Notes: generated by a model from the sequence alone, not told the origin. A stretch of DNA of 36,314 bases from Gnetum montanum (GCA_015680685.1 MNCI01003777.1:4838-41151); one strand, 5' to 3'. Shown: positions 1 through 11,702, counted from the first letter of the stretch. Made by a program: numbers and translations.

Positions 1-657
1 AAAAAAGCATATTTCTGAGCACCAGAGCACTTAGCACTTTGGAGCAGAGATACAGAGAACAGCGCTTTGGCAATCATGGACATCATCACCTTACAACCGA
101 AGCAGAGTACAGTTCGCTTTGAGCACCGATGACAGGAGTAATCCCTCTGCTAAAAAGACTCCATCAATCAGAAATATTTGACTGGTAGACGTCAAAGCTT
201 GGCCCACCTTGCATCTCAGCTTTAGCTCACGAGGTAGATCGGGTTTCTGTTCAGACCGTTTTGCTTATTGTTTTGTGCTTGTTTCATATCCTGTAATCGG
301 GGATTCCCTAGTGTAATTTCTTATACAAGATACACATTTTAAGTCAAAGCGCAGATCTTGAAGCTACGAGCTTCTCTCATGTCAACCTCCTTTCATCGTG
401 TTTAGCATTATCACCATTGCAATCGTTTTCCCCTTGCATTACGGCCCCTCCTCGAATCAAATTGCTTTCTTTTACGCACTTTGCATCGTTTTACTGACCC
501 GTAAGTCCCTGTCTAATCGACAAGACCGTTCAGGGCACCACGGATTCGCTTTCTCCAGCATAGCCCTCGCGTGGATCCGTGGCTAAAACTGTGTACGTCG
601 GAGATTCGGTCGGTATTTTCCAGCTGCCGACGTTTTCTGTCGTTACAGCATCCAACA
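1..657. mobile_element. Possible LTR end of an unidentified retrotransposon (partial, cut by window start)
   Basis: This segment is rich in CpG, while the DNA just beyond it is CpG-poor and AT-rich. The change is abrupt near position 657, where the sequence reads GCATCCAACA on the plus strand (TGTTGGATGC on the minus strand). CCAACA/TGTTGG ends are common for plant LTRs, especially Copia. The junction also ends the long minus-strand frame at 658-3361, as expected if an element inserted into it. The segment holds an inverted repeat around 538-584 (CCACGGAT with ATCCGTGG). No second LTR end, primer site or coding domain is visible, so orientation and family are undecided. It could equally be unrelated unique DNA. 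Confidence 0.35.
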
Positions 658-3361
658 ATGCTTTCATTTTCTCTTCCTTGCTCTAGGGATCATTCATAGT
701 CCATGCAGCATCTTTAATGTGGGCTAAAATGGGAATATCCCATAGACAAGGCATCATGGGAAACATTTGTTTCACATTGATAAACTGGGCAAAAAATTAT
801 TTATGCTTGATGTCGAATGCTCTAACTGAATCTTTTAGCTTCTAGTAATCATTCATTCTCTTGGCCAAGTTCACAATGATAGATCTTTGGTTTGTGAATC
901 CTATGCAGAGAACTTCGAGTTTATTGTTTACTATCTCAAGCTTCTACTTGGTGTATTTGTGGTGCTTAAACTCAACCTCATATAGTAAGTACGAGCTAGC
1001 CACTTATTTTTCTAATTTGAACCATGGTTGTCCAATAGTCAACATTTCCATGTTTGCATAGCAAAAATTGACCAACTCCATGTATTTTTTCATTTCCTAT
1101 ATTTGTAATTCCTTTAGGTAGATCTCCACTTTGTTGTAGGCATCAATTCCATCAATGATGGGCTACCACACCTCTCTTCCATGTTGGAGCTACTGGAGAG
1201 TCTTGATGGCTTTTGCCTTAGCCAATTGAATGTGTTTCTCATTGATCTCCTTTTGCAAGCCAACCTGGTCTCTGTAGTAATTCTTTACTCTTTTAAACTT
1301 GATAGCCTCATTTATCCAAATGATGATCTTGATGGTAGATTTCTGGCATAAGGCTTGAACTTCCTCCATAGATAGATTTTGATTCTCTATGGCCAATCTC
1401 CTTAACTCAGTGTTCACCTTGGCAAGCTACTCTTGTTGTTGATGAATGAATTTTTGCATTTGTTCTTGTTGGGAATTAACATTATGTAGGCGATAATTTT
1501 CTATGGTCAATGCTTTGTTCTCTTGGTGCATCTAAACCAAGTTCTTCTGAACTGAATATGTCTTTGCTTCTGCTATGAATTAGTTGAAGATGGTCATCAT
1601 CGTTTCCTCCTCAACCTTCTTGAATCGTTCTTGAAGCTATTGGAAAGCTTCATCTCTAGTTATTGTTGGGCTAAGCAGCATGAGGTCAACAAAGTAAACA
1701 CCCAATTCGGTAACCTCCATGGCCAAGCATTGGTTCTATGCTTGAGCTATTTTAAGTTGCTTCTCAAAAATGATGCACTTGCCCCTTGCTTCTAGTAACT
1801 CCAACTAGGTTATAGTGATGTTATCTGGAAGATCAAAGATATCTGGAATTGGTTGCCCAATCCATACCAATTGATCTAGCAATTCTTTGTGTTAAGCTAC
1901 ATTTAATCTCTTGTTGACTATGCCTGAAGACATATGCACATCTTGAAGTGTAGCTACATCGAGTACAAATGTCGTAGGTGCATTAAGTGCTTTAGCAACT
2001 CAGTCAGCAACTACTTCAACAACTGTCTCCTACCCTTGGTGTTGCATCACCAATACAATTACCCCCTCATCCTCCTCCAAGTGTAAAAAAAAGGAAGTGG
2101 CATTCATAGAAATTTTTGGAAATAGATGATGTTACAATAAGGACACCGTCACCTCTCGAGCATTGGGATTTGATCTCACAAGCAACTGCATTCACTGGGT
2201 AGAGAATATCGACCCACCTCTCTCCATCTAACAAATTATTTGAGCCACCTCATTAAGGTGACTCATTGTCGGTTGATATGTAGATGGATCGCCACCACTT
2301 GTTCATGCATGCTATTGTTGCTCATGTAAGGGTTGCTCTCAGATTTCCTGCAAGTGCTTAATGGCTACATGAGCCTCCAGCATTATTTCTTGAGTAGGTG
2401 GCGGAGGTGGTGACTGCTTCTCCTCTTCTTTCGTGGTGGTAGGTGTCTTTTCTGTCATCATTTCGGACCATGAAACCATAGGAGTATGCCAGACTATATC
2501 ATTGGCATAGCAAATGATTCTTACCCTTTTACAAACTTTCTTAATGAGGCACGGAAAGGGCAGGGTTTTCCTTCCATATTCATTTTCCTTGAAACATTTC
2601 TTGATCTCTAAGTAAATCAATATCTTACTTAGAGCGGCACATGCTTGAGTGAAAAAAGTAGTCATCTTACTAGGCCTCATTATTGGATTGAGGTGATAGG
2701 CCGCAATTTTGAAATAGATGCATTCTATTGGTGTGAGCACAACGAACTCCTTATGATCGACCCCATAACACTGTTGGGTCCAATCCTTCTTGGCTTCAAG
2801 GCTAACCTGTGTCAACAACTTTGCCAATTATGTTCCTATGTTAAGGAACCCAAGTGCCTATGTGATTGCTTTAGCTGAATAGAACACTTGGATGTCCTTG
2901 ATCTTAAAGATAGTGCCTGGCCTTTTGTTATTCCAGAAGAGGTATGTCTCTCCCATGTACCACTTCCCATTGGAAGTGATATTTTGCCACATGGAAGATG
3001 TTTGTAGTTGTGTCTTAACCTCTACTTGGGCATGCTCCAAAAATGGCCTGAAATTCAGTTCTTGGAGAACTAAGTGTTGGATGTCATGAGGCCTAATGAT
3101 CTTAAGGCAAGCTTGTGGTAATGTGACTTCAAGCCTTGGTGCTAGTCTTGGTACCTCTCCATGTTGTGATTGTTCTGAGGTTACTTCTGCTTTTGGAATC
3201 TACCTAACAAATTCCACTTCGAGCTCCTCTTGAAGAGGTCCCATTGCAAGGGTTGCCATGAGTTCTTCTTGGGCCTGTTTCTAGCCCCTTCTCATTCTTA
3301 ATCAATTTCCCCTTGGTTGGGATGGTTCTACTTCTTGTGGATGCTTTTCCTTTAGTGCCAT
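658..3361 (-). pseudogene. Decayed ~900-codon ORF: transposon-protein-like domain plus long coiled coil
   Basis: One reading frame runs from an ATG at 3361 down to 658 with roughly two dozen stops (TAG, TAA, TGA) and no net frameshift. About 40 codons in begins a charged Glu/Gln-rich stretch. A folded-looking domain follows (about 3130-2500), with WKNxK-like aromatic motifs and then a segment ending in LPFPCLIKKVCKRV. That ending resembles the LPFPxLIxxLC signature of the 'putative plant transposon protein' domain of Athila-type elements (family assignment from memory, not searched). A proline/glutamate linker (about 2460-2380) leads to some 500 residues rich in Q, E, K and L with heptad-like spacing, probably coiled coil. 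Many TAG stops lie among Gln residues, consistent with CAG-to-TAG decay. It may be an extra 3' ORF of gypsy element A or the first ORF of another element. No enzyme motif is visible. Confidence 0.6.
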
Positions 3362-5447
3362 CTATGGTCACAACACATCCACGAATTAGTAGATATAATG
3401 TAAAACTTTAAATTCTTAAATGCCTTTCCCATTGGTTATACTTTGACTAAGGTTGGACCATGGCAAATTGAATGTTTTATTAATTAATTAATGATTTATT
3501 TACTAATTATTTGCTGTACCCACTTCTAGAGCTTGTTGGAAGGGTTTAACTTCTTCTATCTTGATTTTTGACAATTGGGTTCCTAGTTAAACCTTTGTGG
3601 GAGTTAGAGAAATGGTGAGAAATATTCTGTCAAAAATGGAACACTTGTGGCCCCCACGACTAAGAGCTTCCCTCAGGTAGCTATAGGATTGAAGAACAGA
3701 GTGATTTGAACAAATGGTTAGAAGGTTATGAACTTGGGAAGGTTTTGGGCTCTAAAAATGGCAAAAACTTCCCTTGTGTTATGAAAGAAATTGCAAAAAT
3801 GGCAAGGTGTTCAGCAGTATTTATAGGATTTTTCTTATGCATCAATGGGGCCTAGTCAATGGGGCCCCATTGATGGGCTTGGCTACATCGACTAGGCCTA
3901 GTCGACGCAACTATTGACCACCGTTGACTTTATTTGACTTTTCCAAAACTTCAAAAATACGAGGTTTTGAATGAAATTAGAGTCAAATGGAAGCCAAAAA
4001 AGCCACAATTGGAACAAAAATAATAGAAGAGGGAATTGGAGCTTAGAAAATTGAGAAATTGGAGAAAATAATGTAGAGAATGAATGTTATAAGATTGTAC
4101 GGGAGCACAAAGCAGGATGCACAATGAGGCATGTGAAAGGTATGATTGCAACAATGTCAAGGGTAAGGGCTTAATGTTCCAACCAAAAGAGATGCAAATA
4201 GGTCCTCCCCATAGCAGGCACATGCCTTGTTTTCCCTTACATAACTTCAACTAAGGAGCCTGTGGACTCCATAGGTGACTAACGATAAGGAAGTTTAAGA
4301 ACCCATCCGAAAGGATCTACTAAAGAATTCAAGTGCATCTGACCAAATCAAGGGATTAAAAATATGGTAACTAACAATGACGTGAATTATGAATAGTAGT
4401 GATGGATCACAAAGAAGGTGGAATGGATTCCCAAGTTGAGGTCATAAGAAGTCTCTTGTGGATTACATATTTAAAATGACTAAATAAGATCCCTCCTTAG
4501 TCTCGACCAAAACGAACCACCTCCAATGACTTCACATCACCATTCTAAGATTGATCCACCTCCTCGAGACATAAGGTTGTTCCCACAAAACAACCATCAT
4601 TCCAAAAAAAGAAGAAAAGAGAGATAGGAAGTGATAAAGGACCTTAATTTAAAGGGGACCTTTAGACATGGATAACATGTCTTTCTAGTCCCATAACCAA
4701 TGCTTGTAGCCCATTTATTTGTTTAAGGGATGTCCTTTAAATTCCCATCAAGTTTTTTTTTTTTCAAATTTTTGGATGGGAACCATACCATGCAAAGACT
4801 TTATTTGACTTCCTAAAGTGGTTGAGATGGAATGATAAGAAGTTTATGAAAAACACCCAAGCACTCAAGTAAGTAGAATAGTACAAAGAGTATTGAGTTC
4901 CCTTGAAGTCACATCCTATTCAAACCTTTGAATCTTTCCCAATTCTAGAAACTACCAAGGTCACTAGTCAATTAAACGTTGACTTAATGGAAGGGGCCCC
5001 ATACTTCCAAAACAAGGAAAATCATAGATTTAGTGAAATGGGTGGATGTTGGTGAACTCACTACCTATAACCATGAAAAAGAAACTAGGACTGAGTCATC
5101 AGTACAAAAATTCAAAAATAGAAACTAAACATCAGCAAACAAACATTAAACATAAATCACCATTAGTAGCAACCATGGCAACCCATGTCCTATTGGCAAT
5201 AAAGCATATTTTATTAGCAAATATTGAAAATCACACTCAAATAAAGTAAAATATACAAGAAAGTGTAAAATATTTAAGAGGGATTCATGCGTAATAATGA
5301 TGGTGTAAAACAAATAAAGGTATAAAAATAGGAAAATTTTGAAAATCAAAAAGGTGGAAAAATTAAATAATTTGTAAAATAAAAAATGTTGAAAACAAAA
5401 AGTAGAAAAACTAAGGAGCCATATAGATAGTTAGCACATATGGCCAT
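3362..5447. other. AT-rich non-coding spacer between element A pol and the 900-codon ORF
   Basis: No reading frame here looks real. On the minus strand the stretch follows a polypurine-tract-like site and leads to a TATA box and palindromes at 3818-3904, then to the ATG at 3361. It contains T-rich runs (for example a 12-T run near 4750) and low-complexity AT DNA around 5230-5400. It could be the long 3' spacer of a gypsy element that carries an extra ORF, or parts of one or more unidentified insertions. No LTR ends of the TGATGAGT/ACTCATCA type were found in it. Confidence 0.4.
3818..3904 (-). promoter_or_regulatory. TATA box with two perfect palindromes upstream of the 900-codon ORF
   Basis: On the minus strand an exact TATAAATA lies at 3818-3825, about 460 bases before the ATG at 3361. 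Just upstream of it are a perfect 18-bp palindrome (TCAATGGGGCCCCATTGA, 3856-3873) and a perfect 16-bp palindrome (CGACTAGGCCTAGTCG, 3889-3904). The same octamer, also preceded by palindrome-rich repeats, occurs in the U3 regions of LTRs B, C, S and D here. This therefore looks like an LTR-type core promoter, although no LTR ends could be fixed around it. Confidence 0.45.
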
Positions 5448-5465
5448 CTCCCCCACAACTAAGTT
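5448..5465 (-). other. Polypurine-tract-like site after integrase
   Basis: The minus strand reads AACTTAGTTGTGGGGGAG just after the end of the integrase frame. The 15 bases CCCCCACAACTAAGT (plus strand, 5450-5464) recur exactly at 16819-16833, where they directly abut LTR B. This fits the primer for plus-strand synthesis. Here, however, no TGATGA-type LTR start follows. Confidence 0.5.
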
Positions 5466-5544
5466 GGAAGGAGGAGATTCAAAAAATTGAATGTGATTGT
5501 CTATCTATTAAGGTATTTGTTACATTGGCTTGCATGGGCTCATG

Positions 5545-6700
5545 AAAAATTTTTACCTGTTGGATGTTGATCAACTACCTTTTATTAGGGCTCTCAATTT
5601 TGTATATGATCATGGCCCCAGAAGGAAAGGTTTCAACGACTATGTAAGGTCCCTTTCACAACATTTGAAACTTTATCTTCTAAGGTACATGTGTGGGGTT
5701 CCAGTAGATAACCTTATCGCCTAATTGGAATTTTACTTTTCTTATCCTTAGGTCATGTCATTACTTATTGAATGCCTTGTGCACTTCATTCAAACATAGG
5801 ACCACCAGGAAGTTTTCATCTATCACATTGAGGTTGATTAGTCTTTCTTTTTTTGCTAGACTCAGGTCAAGATTCAAGTCATAGGCTATTGAGAGTGTAT
5901 GTAGCTTGGATTGAATCGAGGAGCATTGGAAGTTTTCCATACACTAGCTCGTAGGGAGAGTAGCCAATAGGAAGTTTTCATGTTGAGTGGTAGGCCCATA
6001 GAGTATCATTGAGTTTTGTGCTCCAATCTCTCCTATATTTGCTTATGGTCCTTGTTATGATCTTTGTGATCTCCTAGTTAGTTACCTCTACTTGACTGTT
6101 GGCTTGGGGATGATAGGGTGTTGTTAGTTTATGTTCAACCCCCAAGCACTGCATTAGCTTTCTAAAAGTGGCACTTGTAAAATGAGTTCCATTGTTAGAA
6201 ATCAATGTGTGTGGCACCCCAAACCTATTTACAACATATTCTTGTATAAATCAGGTAGCAATGGATGATGTACAATCGATAATGATTGTTTCTTCTACCC
6301 ATTTGGTGTAGTAGTCAACTACTACTATGATATATTCCTTTCTATTGGACATGGGTGTGATGGGATTCATGAAGTCTATGCCCCAAATATCAAAGGGCTC
6401 TAGTGGCTGAATCCACTGTAAAGGATCCTCAATTCGTGTAGTCATCCCACCATCTCATTGGTAGTGTTTACAAGATCGGACAAACTAGTGGACATCTCTG
6501 AAGATTGTAGGCTAGTAAAATCCTACCATCAAGATTTTTATGATCATTTTCCTCACTACATAGTGGCCTCCACAAGGGTCTTCATGAGCATCTAGGAGAA
6601 TATGTAATTGATCCACATCAAGCACACACCAGTGAACCAAGCCATCAATGCACACCTTGTAAAGGTGTTTTTTGATTTCCATGAAGTATTTCACCTAATG
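5545..6700 (-). pseudogene. Element A integrase (zinc-binding, core and C-terminal regions), broken
   Basis: This is the 3' end of the pol gene of element A. The frame at 6694-6512 resembles the H2C2 zinc-binding N-terminal domain, with a DAHEDPCGGHY stretch. The frame at 6445-6251 carries the start of the catalytic core: PFDIWGIDFM holds the first acidic residue, followed by YIIVVVDYYTKWVE. Around 5750-5550 there is a GDKVIYW...KGPYIVVE pattern typical of the gypsy integrase C-terminal module. Stops and at least one frame change separate the pieces, so it is inactive. No chromodomain follows; coding similarity ends near 5545 and the polypurine-like site lies about 80 bases beyond. Confidence 0.75.
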
Positions 6701-6859
6701 AAGAAACTGTTGTTTCTTTCTAAAGTCCAAATCTTGCAGCATCTCATGAGTGAGAAGATAAGTGAGGATGCCATCGTACCATTTTGATTATGTGGGCATT
6801 TATTCATTGATTATAGTAGTAAAGAGGAGTTCATTTGGGAATTGATCAGAGATTGGGCT

Positions 6860-7110
6860 CTCCTATTCTTTGTTATTCCATCTTAATCGAGAGAGGTGGT
6901 CAGTGACCACATTCTCAATCCCCTTTCGATCTACCATCATGAGATCGAATTCCTGCAAGATCACGAGCCACCGTATGATATGAAGGCTCACTGTCAGCTT
7001 GTTCATCAAGATGCAAATGGCACTATGGTCTATGTGCACAAACACCTTGTAGCCAAGCACATAGTGCCTAAACTTCTTGAGGGAAAACACCACAACCATC
7101 AATTCTTTTT
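6860..7110 (-). pseudogene. Element A RNase H domain, broken
   Basis: The minus-strand frame at 7102-6863 shows FRHYVLGYKVFVHIDHSAI, then a stretch ending in VTDHLSRL. This matches the C-terminal half of Ty3/gypsy RNase H (usual forms are FRxYLxGxxFxVxTDHxAL and ADxLSRL). The aspartate of the DH motif and the terminal DHLSRL motif remain. The upstream part that should join it to reverse transcriptase (about 7330-7110) lies in other frames with stops. It would degrade the RNA strand of the RNA-DNA hybrid during reverse transcription; this copy is dead. Confidence 0.75.
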
Positions 7111-7329
7111 TAGTTATGGTGTAATTTAGCTATGCACCCACAATGCTTCAGCTCATGCAGTGGATGTAATATGCACATTTTTTATTGTCCAGCTACGTAA
7201 GCACCACTCCCAAAGCATAATTAGATGCATTTGTCATTATGTAAAATGGTTTAGACCAATCTGGTACCCGTAGAATTGGAGTTTCTATGAGTTTTTCCTT
7301 TAACTATTAGAATGCATGTTCACACTCCT

Positions 7330-8110
7330 TGATCTAGATGAATGGAGCATCTTTCATTATAAGCTCGACCAATGGTTTTACAATCTTAGAGGAATTCTCT
7401 ATAAATTGTTGATAGTAGCCAGTATGTCCAAGGAATGATTTGACATCTTTGACTATCTCTAGTTGATGTGTAATTCTTTGGATGATCCTTATCTTTTCTA
7501 GGTCTACCTCAATACCTTCTTGGACCATGAGATGACTCTTTTTCCAATTGATCCATAGATTTGTTTTAACACATCTCTTCAGTACTTGCTCAAGGCGGTC
7601 CAAGGCTTGCTCAAATGTAGCTCCATAGGTGGAGAAGTCATCCCACACCACTACCGATCTATTGTTGGAAAATACTAAGGACCGGGTGTTGAAATGTTGT
7701 AGGGACATTGCATAGACCAAACGGCATCTTAAAATATGCAAAAGTTCCATAGGGACTCATGAATGTTGTCTTCGCCTAATCTTCTAGCACAATTTGGATT
7801 TGGTTATAGCCACTATAACCATCTAAGAAACTATAATAGCAATGCCCAAATATGGTGTCCAACACTTGATCCACAAATGGCAATGGAAAATGATTTTTAA
7901 ATGTTTCCATGTTCAACAGCCTGAAGTCAATGCAGACCTACCACTTGCCATCTTTCTTTGGTAGAATTACCAGTGTGCTAAACCATTCACTATCCGTGAT
8001 GGGATAGATGAACCTTGCCTTGAAGAGTTACTCTATTTTCTCCTTGACAATCTGCTTCAATTTGGCTTCATGACTTCCTTCTTGGCTTCATGGCTAGGTT
8101 AGTGTAAATG
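7330..8110 (-). pseudogene. Element A reverse transcriptase, broken
   Basis: Reading the minus strand from about 8080 gives SEWFSTLVILPKKDGKW, a stop, then VCIDFRLLN and later YYSFLDGYSGYNQI and YGTFAYFKMPFGLCN. These are landmark motifs of gypsy reverse transcriptase. A frame change near 7700 leads into WDDFSTYG, which corresponds to the catalytic xxDD box (the two aspartates remain). The tail at 7550-7334 has the thumb/connection pattern including FLGHTGYYQQFI. Stops often fall where the family has Gln or Trp, so C-to-T decay is likely. The DDFSxYG form fits Athila-like elements rather than Tat or chromoviruses, from general knowledge. Confidence 0.85.
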
Positions 8111-8589
8111 CAATGTTGGCATATCCTTGGATCAATTCCTATCAACTTAGGATATGACCAAGCAAAGGTTGTTGACCATTTGTTAACCACCTTTAACATC
8201 TTTTCTTTTTATTCAGGAGCAATTTTGGCATTGATTATGATCAATTTTCCATTATTTAAAAATGCATATTCCCTACTAGCTGATGGTGTTTTCAACTCTA
8301 GGGGCTCCTAGCTAAAGTTATTAGGGATTTCCAACTCTCCCCAACATGTATCATCATTTTCATCATCAAAGAGTTGGTGATGAAATTCCTCAAGTTCATC
8401 CATGCTTTCAACATAAGCACATGTTAGGCTCTTAGTTGGTTCCATGCATAATGTGCTACTATCTGAGTCAACCATTAGCCACTGGGTGCCCTTCTATTTT
8501 GTGGTTGTTACATACAAATACCTTTGAATATTTGTTTCTTATGTACACTGATTACATGCTTTGATGTATGTACTTTTGAGGGACCAAAT

Positions 8590-9010
8590 CTTTTACATGC
8601 AATTGCACCCGTTATCATTGTACATGATGCATGGAATATGCTTCTTCTCTAAATTTCCAAATTCATTTTCCTTGGAGATTTCCAAGGAGAGGTCTCTTAT
8701 GCCCATATGTGCATCAACCATGCCTAACCAAGCCCTTCCCATAATGATGGGGAAGTCACCTTTGCAATTTTCAACCTTGATCATCAGAAAATCAGCAAGA
8801 TAGGATCACCCACTTACTGTGTCACAATGTCCTCCACTAATCCCAAAGGAACAGTGATTGATTAACTACCAATTTTAGACAGATATTGCTTTTCTTGAGA
8901 GGTGGTAGCTTCTAGTCCTTGTACATGTCATGGCAGATCAGATTGAAACCAAAACAAAAATCAAGAAGAGCCTTGCATGACTCATGTCTAGTGATCTGCA
9001 AATAAATGAG
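8590..9010 (-). pseudogene. Element A aspartic protease, broken
   Basis: On the minus strand, HESCKALLDFCFGFNLI near 8985-8935 matches the start of retrotransposon proteases, where the catalytic motif is usually D-S/T-G or a close variant. Here that motif is degraded to DFCFG. The frame at 8784-8593 has DFPIIMGRAWLGMVDA, matching the family's conserved FPxILGRPWL segment near the C-terminus. The protease lies between gag and reverse transcriptase, as expected in a gypsy gag-pol polyprotein. Stops and the damaged active site make it inactive. Confidence 0.65.
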
Positions 9011-9734
9011 AGGACTTCCTAGGTTAGATCTTTTCATGGGAAGATTGCCAGCCTTGATCCAATCAGAAACAACATGAGTTAACATCACACTGCGGATCCA
9101 AGGTGACGTTTAGTTTGAAGGGCACTCAAAGGTATTTGATGCAGAGGATGAGGGTACTAGAGATGCAGGGCGATTAGTCATACTAGGTTGCGAGGGTTGG
9201 AGAGGACTGTTGGATTGAAAGAAGGAATTTTTTCAAGATTGATTGTCTAAACCACTCAACTAGAAAGTCAATTGTGAATGTACTACCCTCATAGCATTTC
9301 ATTATTGCGGCTATGGAGGAATCTCACCCTACATGGATGAAGCAGGATGTAACTGGGTTGAGGGTGGAGGGATGTGTGCAAAAGGATGCTGTGGGTGGTA
9401 TGGATATCGATTCTCCCCTAGAGTAGATGGTGAAAGTGTTCGATGGTACTTTGGAGGGTAATAGTGATGCTAAAATGAGGCAGGGCTTGTAGAGCTTCTT
9501 GGAGAGAAGGGTTGCTAAACATAGTACCCATATGGATCTAGTTACCTATAAGGATATCGCTGCTTTGGAAGCTGCATTCCCCATCATTGTGGTTGGTGCC
9601 ATTGTTGGTATTATTCATATGGTTATAGTGGAATTCCACTTGGGTAGTAAGCTTATTGTTGTTAATGGAATTGCCTTAGATTACCTTGAGGATAAGGCAA
9701 TCGTCTAGGTGCTTGCCTACATGATAGTCAAGGA

Positions 9735-11559
9735 TTCAATGTGTACACCCAAGACTCTTGTAAGTGTGACACCACCATGCAACACCCCTTTGGATGTTCA
9801 TATTTATAGATGTCACAATTAGCATCATCTTCAAAGTTTGTCTCCATAACTTCCTCAGTAGCAATAACTTTGCCCTTACATCTCTGGTAGGCACGGTCAA
9901 CTTCTTTTTACTTCTTACGGTTACGATCACTATTTTTCTCTTTGGATTCTTCAGCAATCTTCATAGCAGTTTGAAATTTTTTATTCAAAGAATCCCATAA
10001 TTTATCAACCTTTGTTAAAATATCATAAATAGATTTTTCAATGGGCAAGGTTTTCTTGTTCATCACTTCATCGAGTGGTGACTCCTCCTCATCACAAAAT
10101 CGAACCTCTCTTTTCTGAATGGAAGGATCCCTATTATACTCTTCTACATGTTCTCTTTTTCACAACTCACATTCTTTTTTTACTACCTACTCAATCAGCC
10201 TTTGGATTTGATGAGCTCTTAATTTAGATATTCTCCCTTAGGCATAAATCCAAAAATTTCTTTTGGTTTCAGCTTTAAAACCATCTATGATGTGGTGAAG
10301 TTGCTTCCTTTGAGAATATCCATGGCTAGGGCATCAATGTAAGAGAGAATAATATCTGCCCATGGCAGCATCCAAGGGTTCATGTGTTCCTTTTTTCTAG
10401 CCTTGGATTTTCCTTCTTAGGTTGGACACTCTGAAGTATGTCTAATATTTATCATTAAATAGTTTTAACATGGTACTTCATCAGCGAATGGATTTTGGTT
10501 CCAAGGATTGGTACCAACTTTCAACTTCCTTGATGAGTGTCATAGGAAAGAGTTTGAGATTTTGCTAGTCATTTTCAATGATCTATAAGGCATAGGCATT
10601 GTGGAAAGCTTGTAGATGATTCTGCGGATCAGAATTGCATCCCCCCTTAAATTGTGAGATATTATTTATGTCTAAGCACTTGATCTAATTGTCTTTCATA
10701 TGCCTAGTTGGAGTCTAACTACCTCTACAATGTTAAGCATACTTTTAGTCACCAACAAATTTTCCTCGTCATGATTGTATTGATTATGTCAATGATGGTT
10801 CCTACCACCTCTGTGTTCTTGCTAGCTTTGATGATTATTATCATCTCGTTGATCACCTTCATCATAATTATTCTGATGACGGCTTCTATGAGAACCAGCA
10901 CATAAAGAGGAATGTTCAGGATCAAATGAAGAGGATGGAAAGGAAGGTGGACCACCACCACCACCACCACAGTGGCCACCATCACTTTTTCACTTATTAC
11001 AACCTCCATCCTTAAATCCCTTTCCATTGTGATATTTACTCAAGTCCCTACCTTGACTGTTGCTTTTTCTTAAACTTGGTTTATGAATAGTGGATTGTAG
11101 GTTTAGGGCCACACTCACATTACCAATAATAGGGGATGAAAAATCTTCATGTTGAGAATTTTCAAAGGGAGGATCCTCATTGTCATCTTGATCTAGTAGT
11201 AACAAAGGATTAGTGAAATGTTTCCCCTTCATAGCCTCATGGTGCTTCTCCTAATGTCAATCTCGCTTGCATTATGTTTCAGTGGGATGGTAGACCCAAG
11301 TGTCATAACCATTCACAATGTATTCCTCATGAAGATCTAGAATGCCCAACTTCTTAAGAGTTTTAAATAGCATCCTAGGTACAAATCGATCGAGGGCCAA
11401 GACAATGTTTCCCTCCATATCACACCATCATAGCTATTCATCTTGATGTAGGATGAAGGTAAAGTCTGATACATACTCATCTGGATGAGTCTATTCCACT
11501 TTTCACTCTTGTGGGATCGATGGTTTGACATCTTCATGTCTATGAGAAGAAGAAGACAT
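9735..11559 (-). pseudogene. Element A gag, broken
   Basis: The frame starts with an ATG at 11559 (MSSSSHRHED), matching the MSSSSHKSTS start of element D gag. Around 11340-11270 the pattern EYIVNGYDTWVYHPTET matches D gag's YVACDYDTRDYHPTEA. At about 10690-10490 lies the gag core (DINNISQFKGGCNSDPQNHL, later LIKEVESWYQSLE), clearly homologous to D gag and to the Retrotrans_gag family. Near 9820-9780 is a short Cys/His motif, CDIYKYEHPKGCC, perhaps a variant zinc knuckle. Stops interrupt throughout. A (CCA)n run at about 10950-10970 lies inside. The product would form the virus-like particle shell; it cannot be made here. Confidence 0.75.
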
Positions 11560-11684
11560 TTTGCAAAACAAATAAAATTATCAATGTGCTTAGTAGTTAT
11601 ATGTCATGTAAAAGTGATGTTGACCTTGAGTTCATCCAATAATATTCACTAATCCTAGATAGTGCACATTTCAACAAATAAAGT

Positions 11685-11701
11685 TCTTGGCAACGACTCC
11701 A
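11685..11701 (-). other. Primer-binding site of element A (tRNA-Asp type, decayed)
   Basis: The minus strand reads TGGAGTCGTTGCCAAGA one base after the LTR. An intact site complementary to the 3' end of plant tRNA-Asp(GTC) would read TGGCGCCGTTGCCGGGG. Element D matches that at 15 of 17 positions, and most differences in A are transitions. Confidence 0.65.
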
Positions 11702-11702
11702 A

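Noticed and set aside
3362-4100. LTR around the TATA and palindromes at 3818-3904
   Set aside because: No TG/CA ends of the local family, no convincing primer site before the ATG at 3361, so only a promoter-like site is reported.
5046-5349. Overlapping AT-rich frames on both strands
   Set aside because: Low-complexity AT DNA with hydrophobic translation by base composition only.
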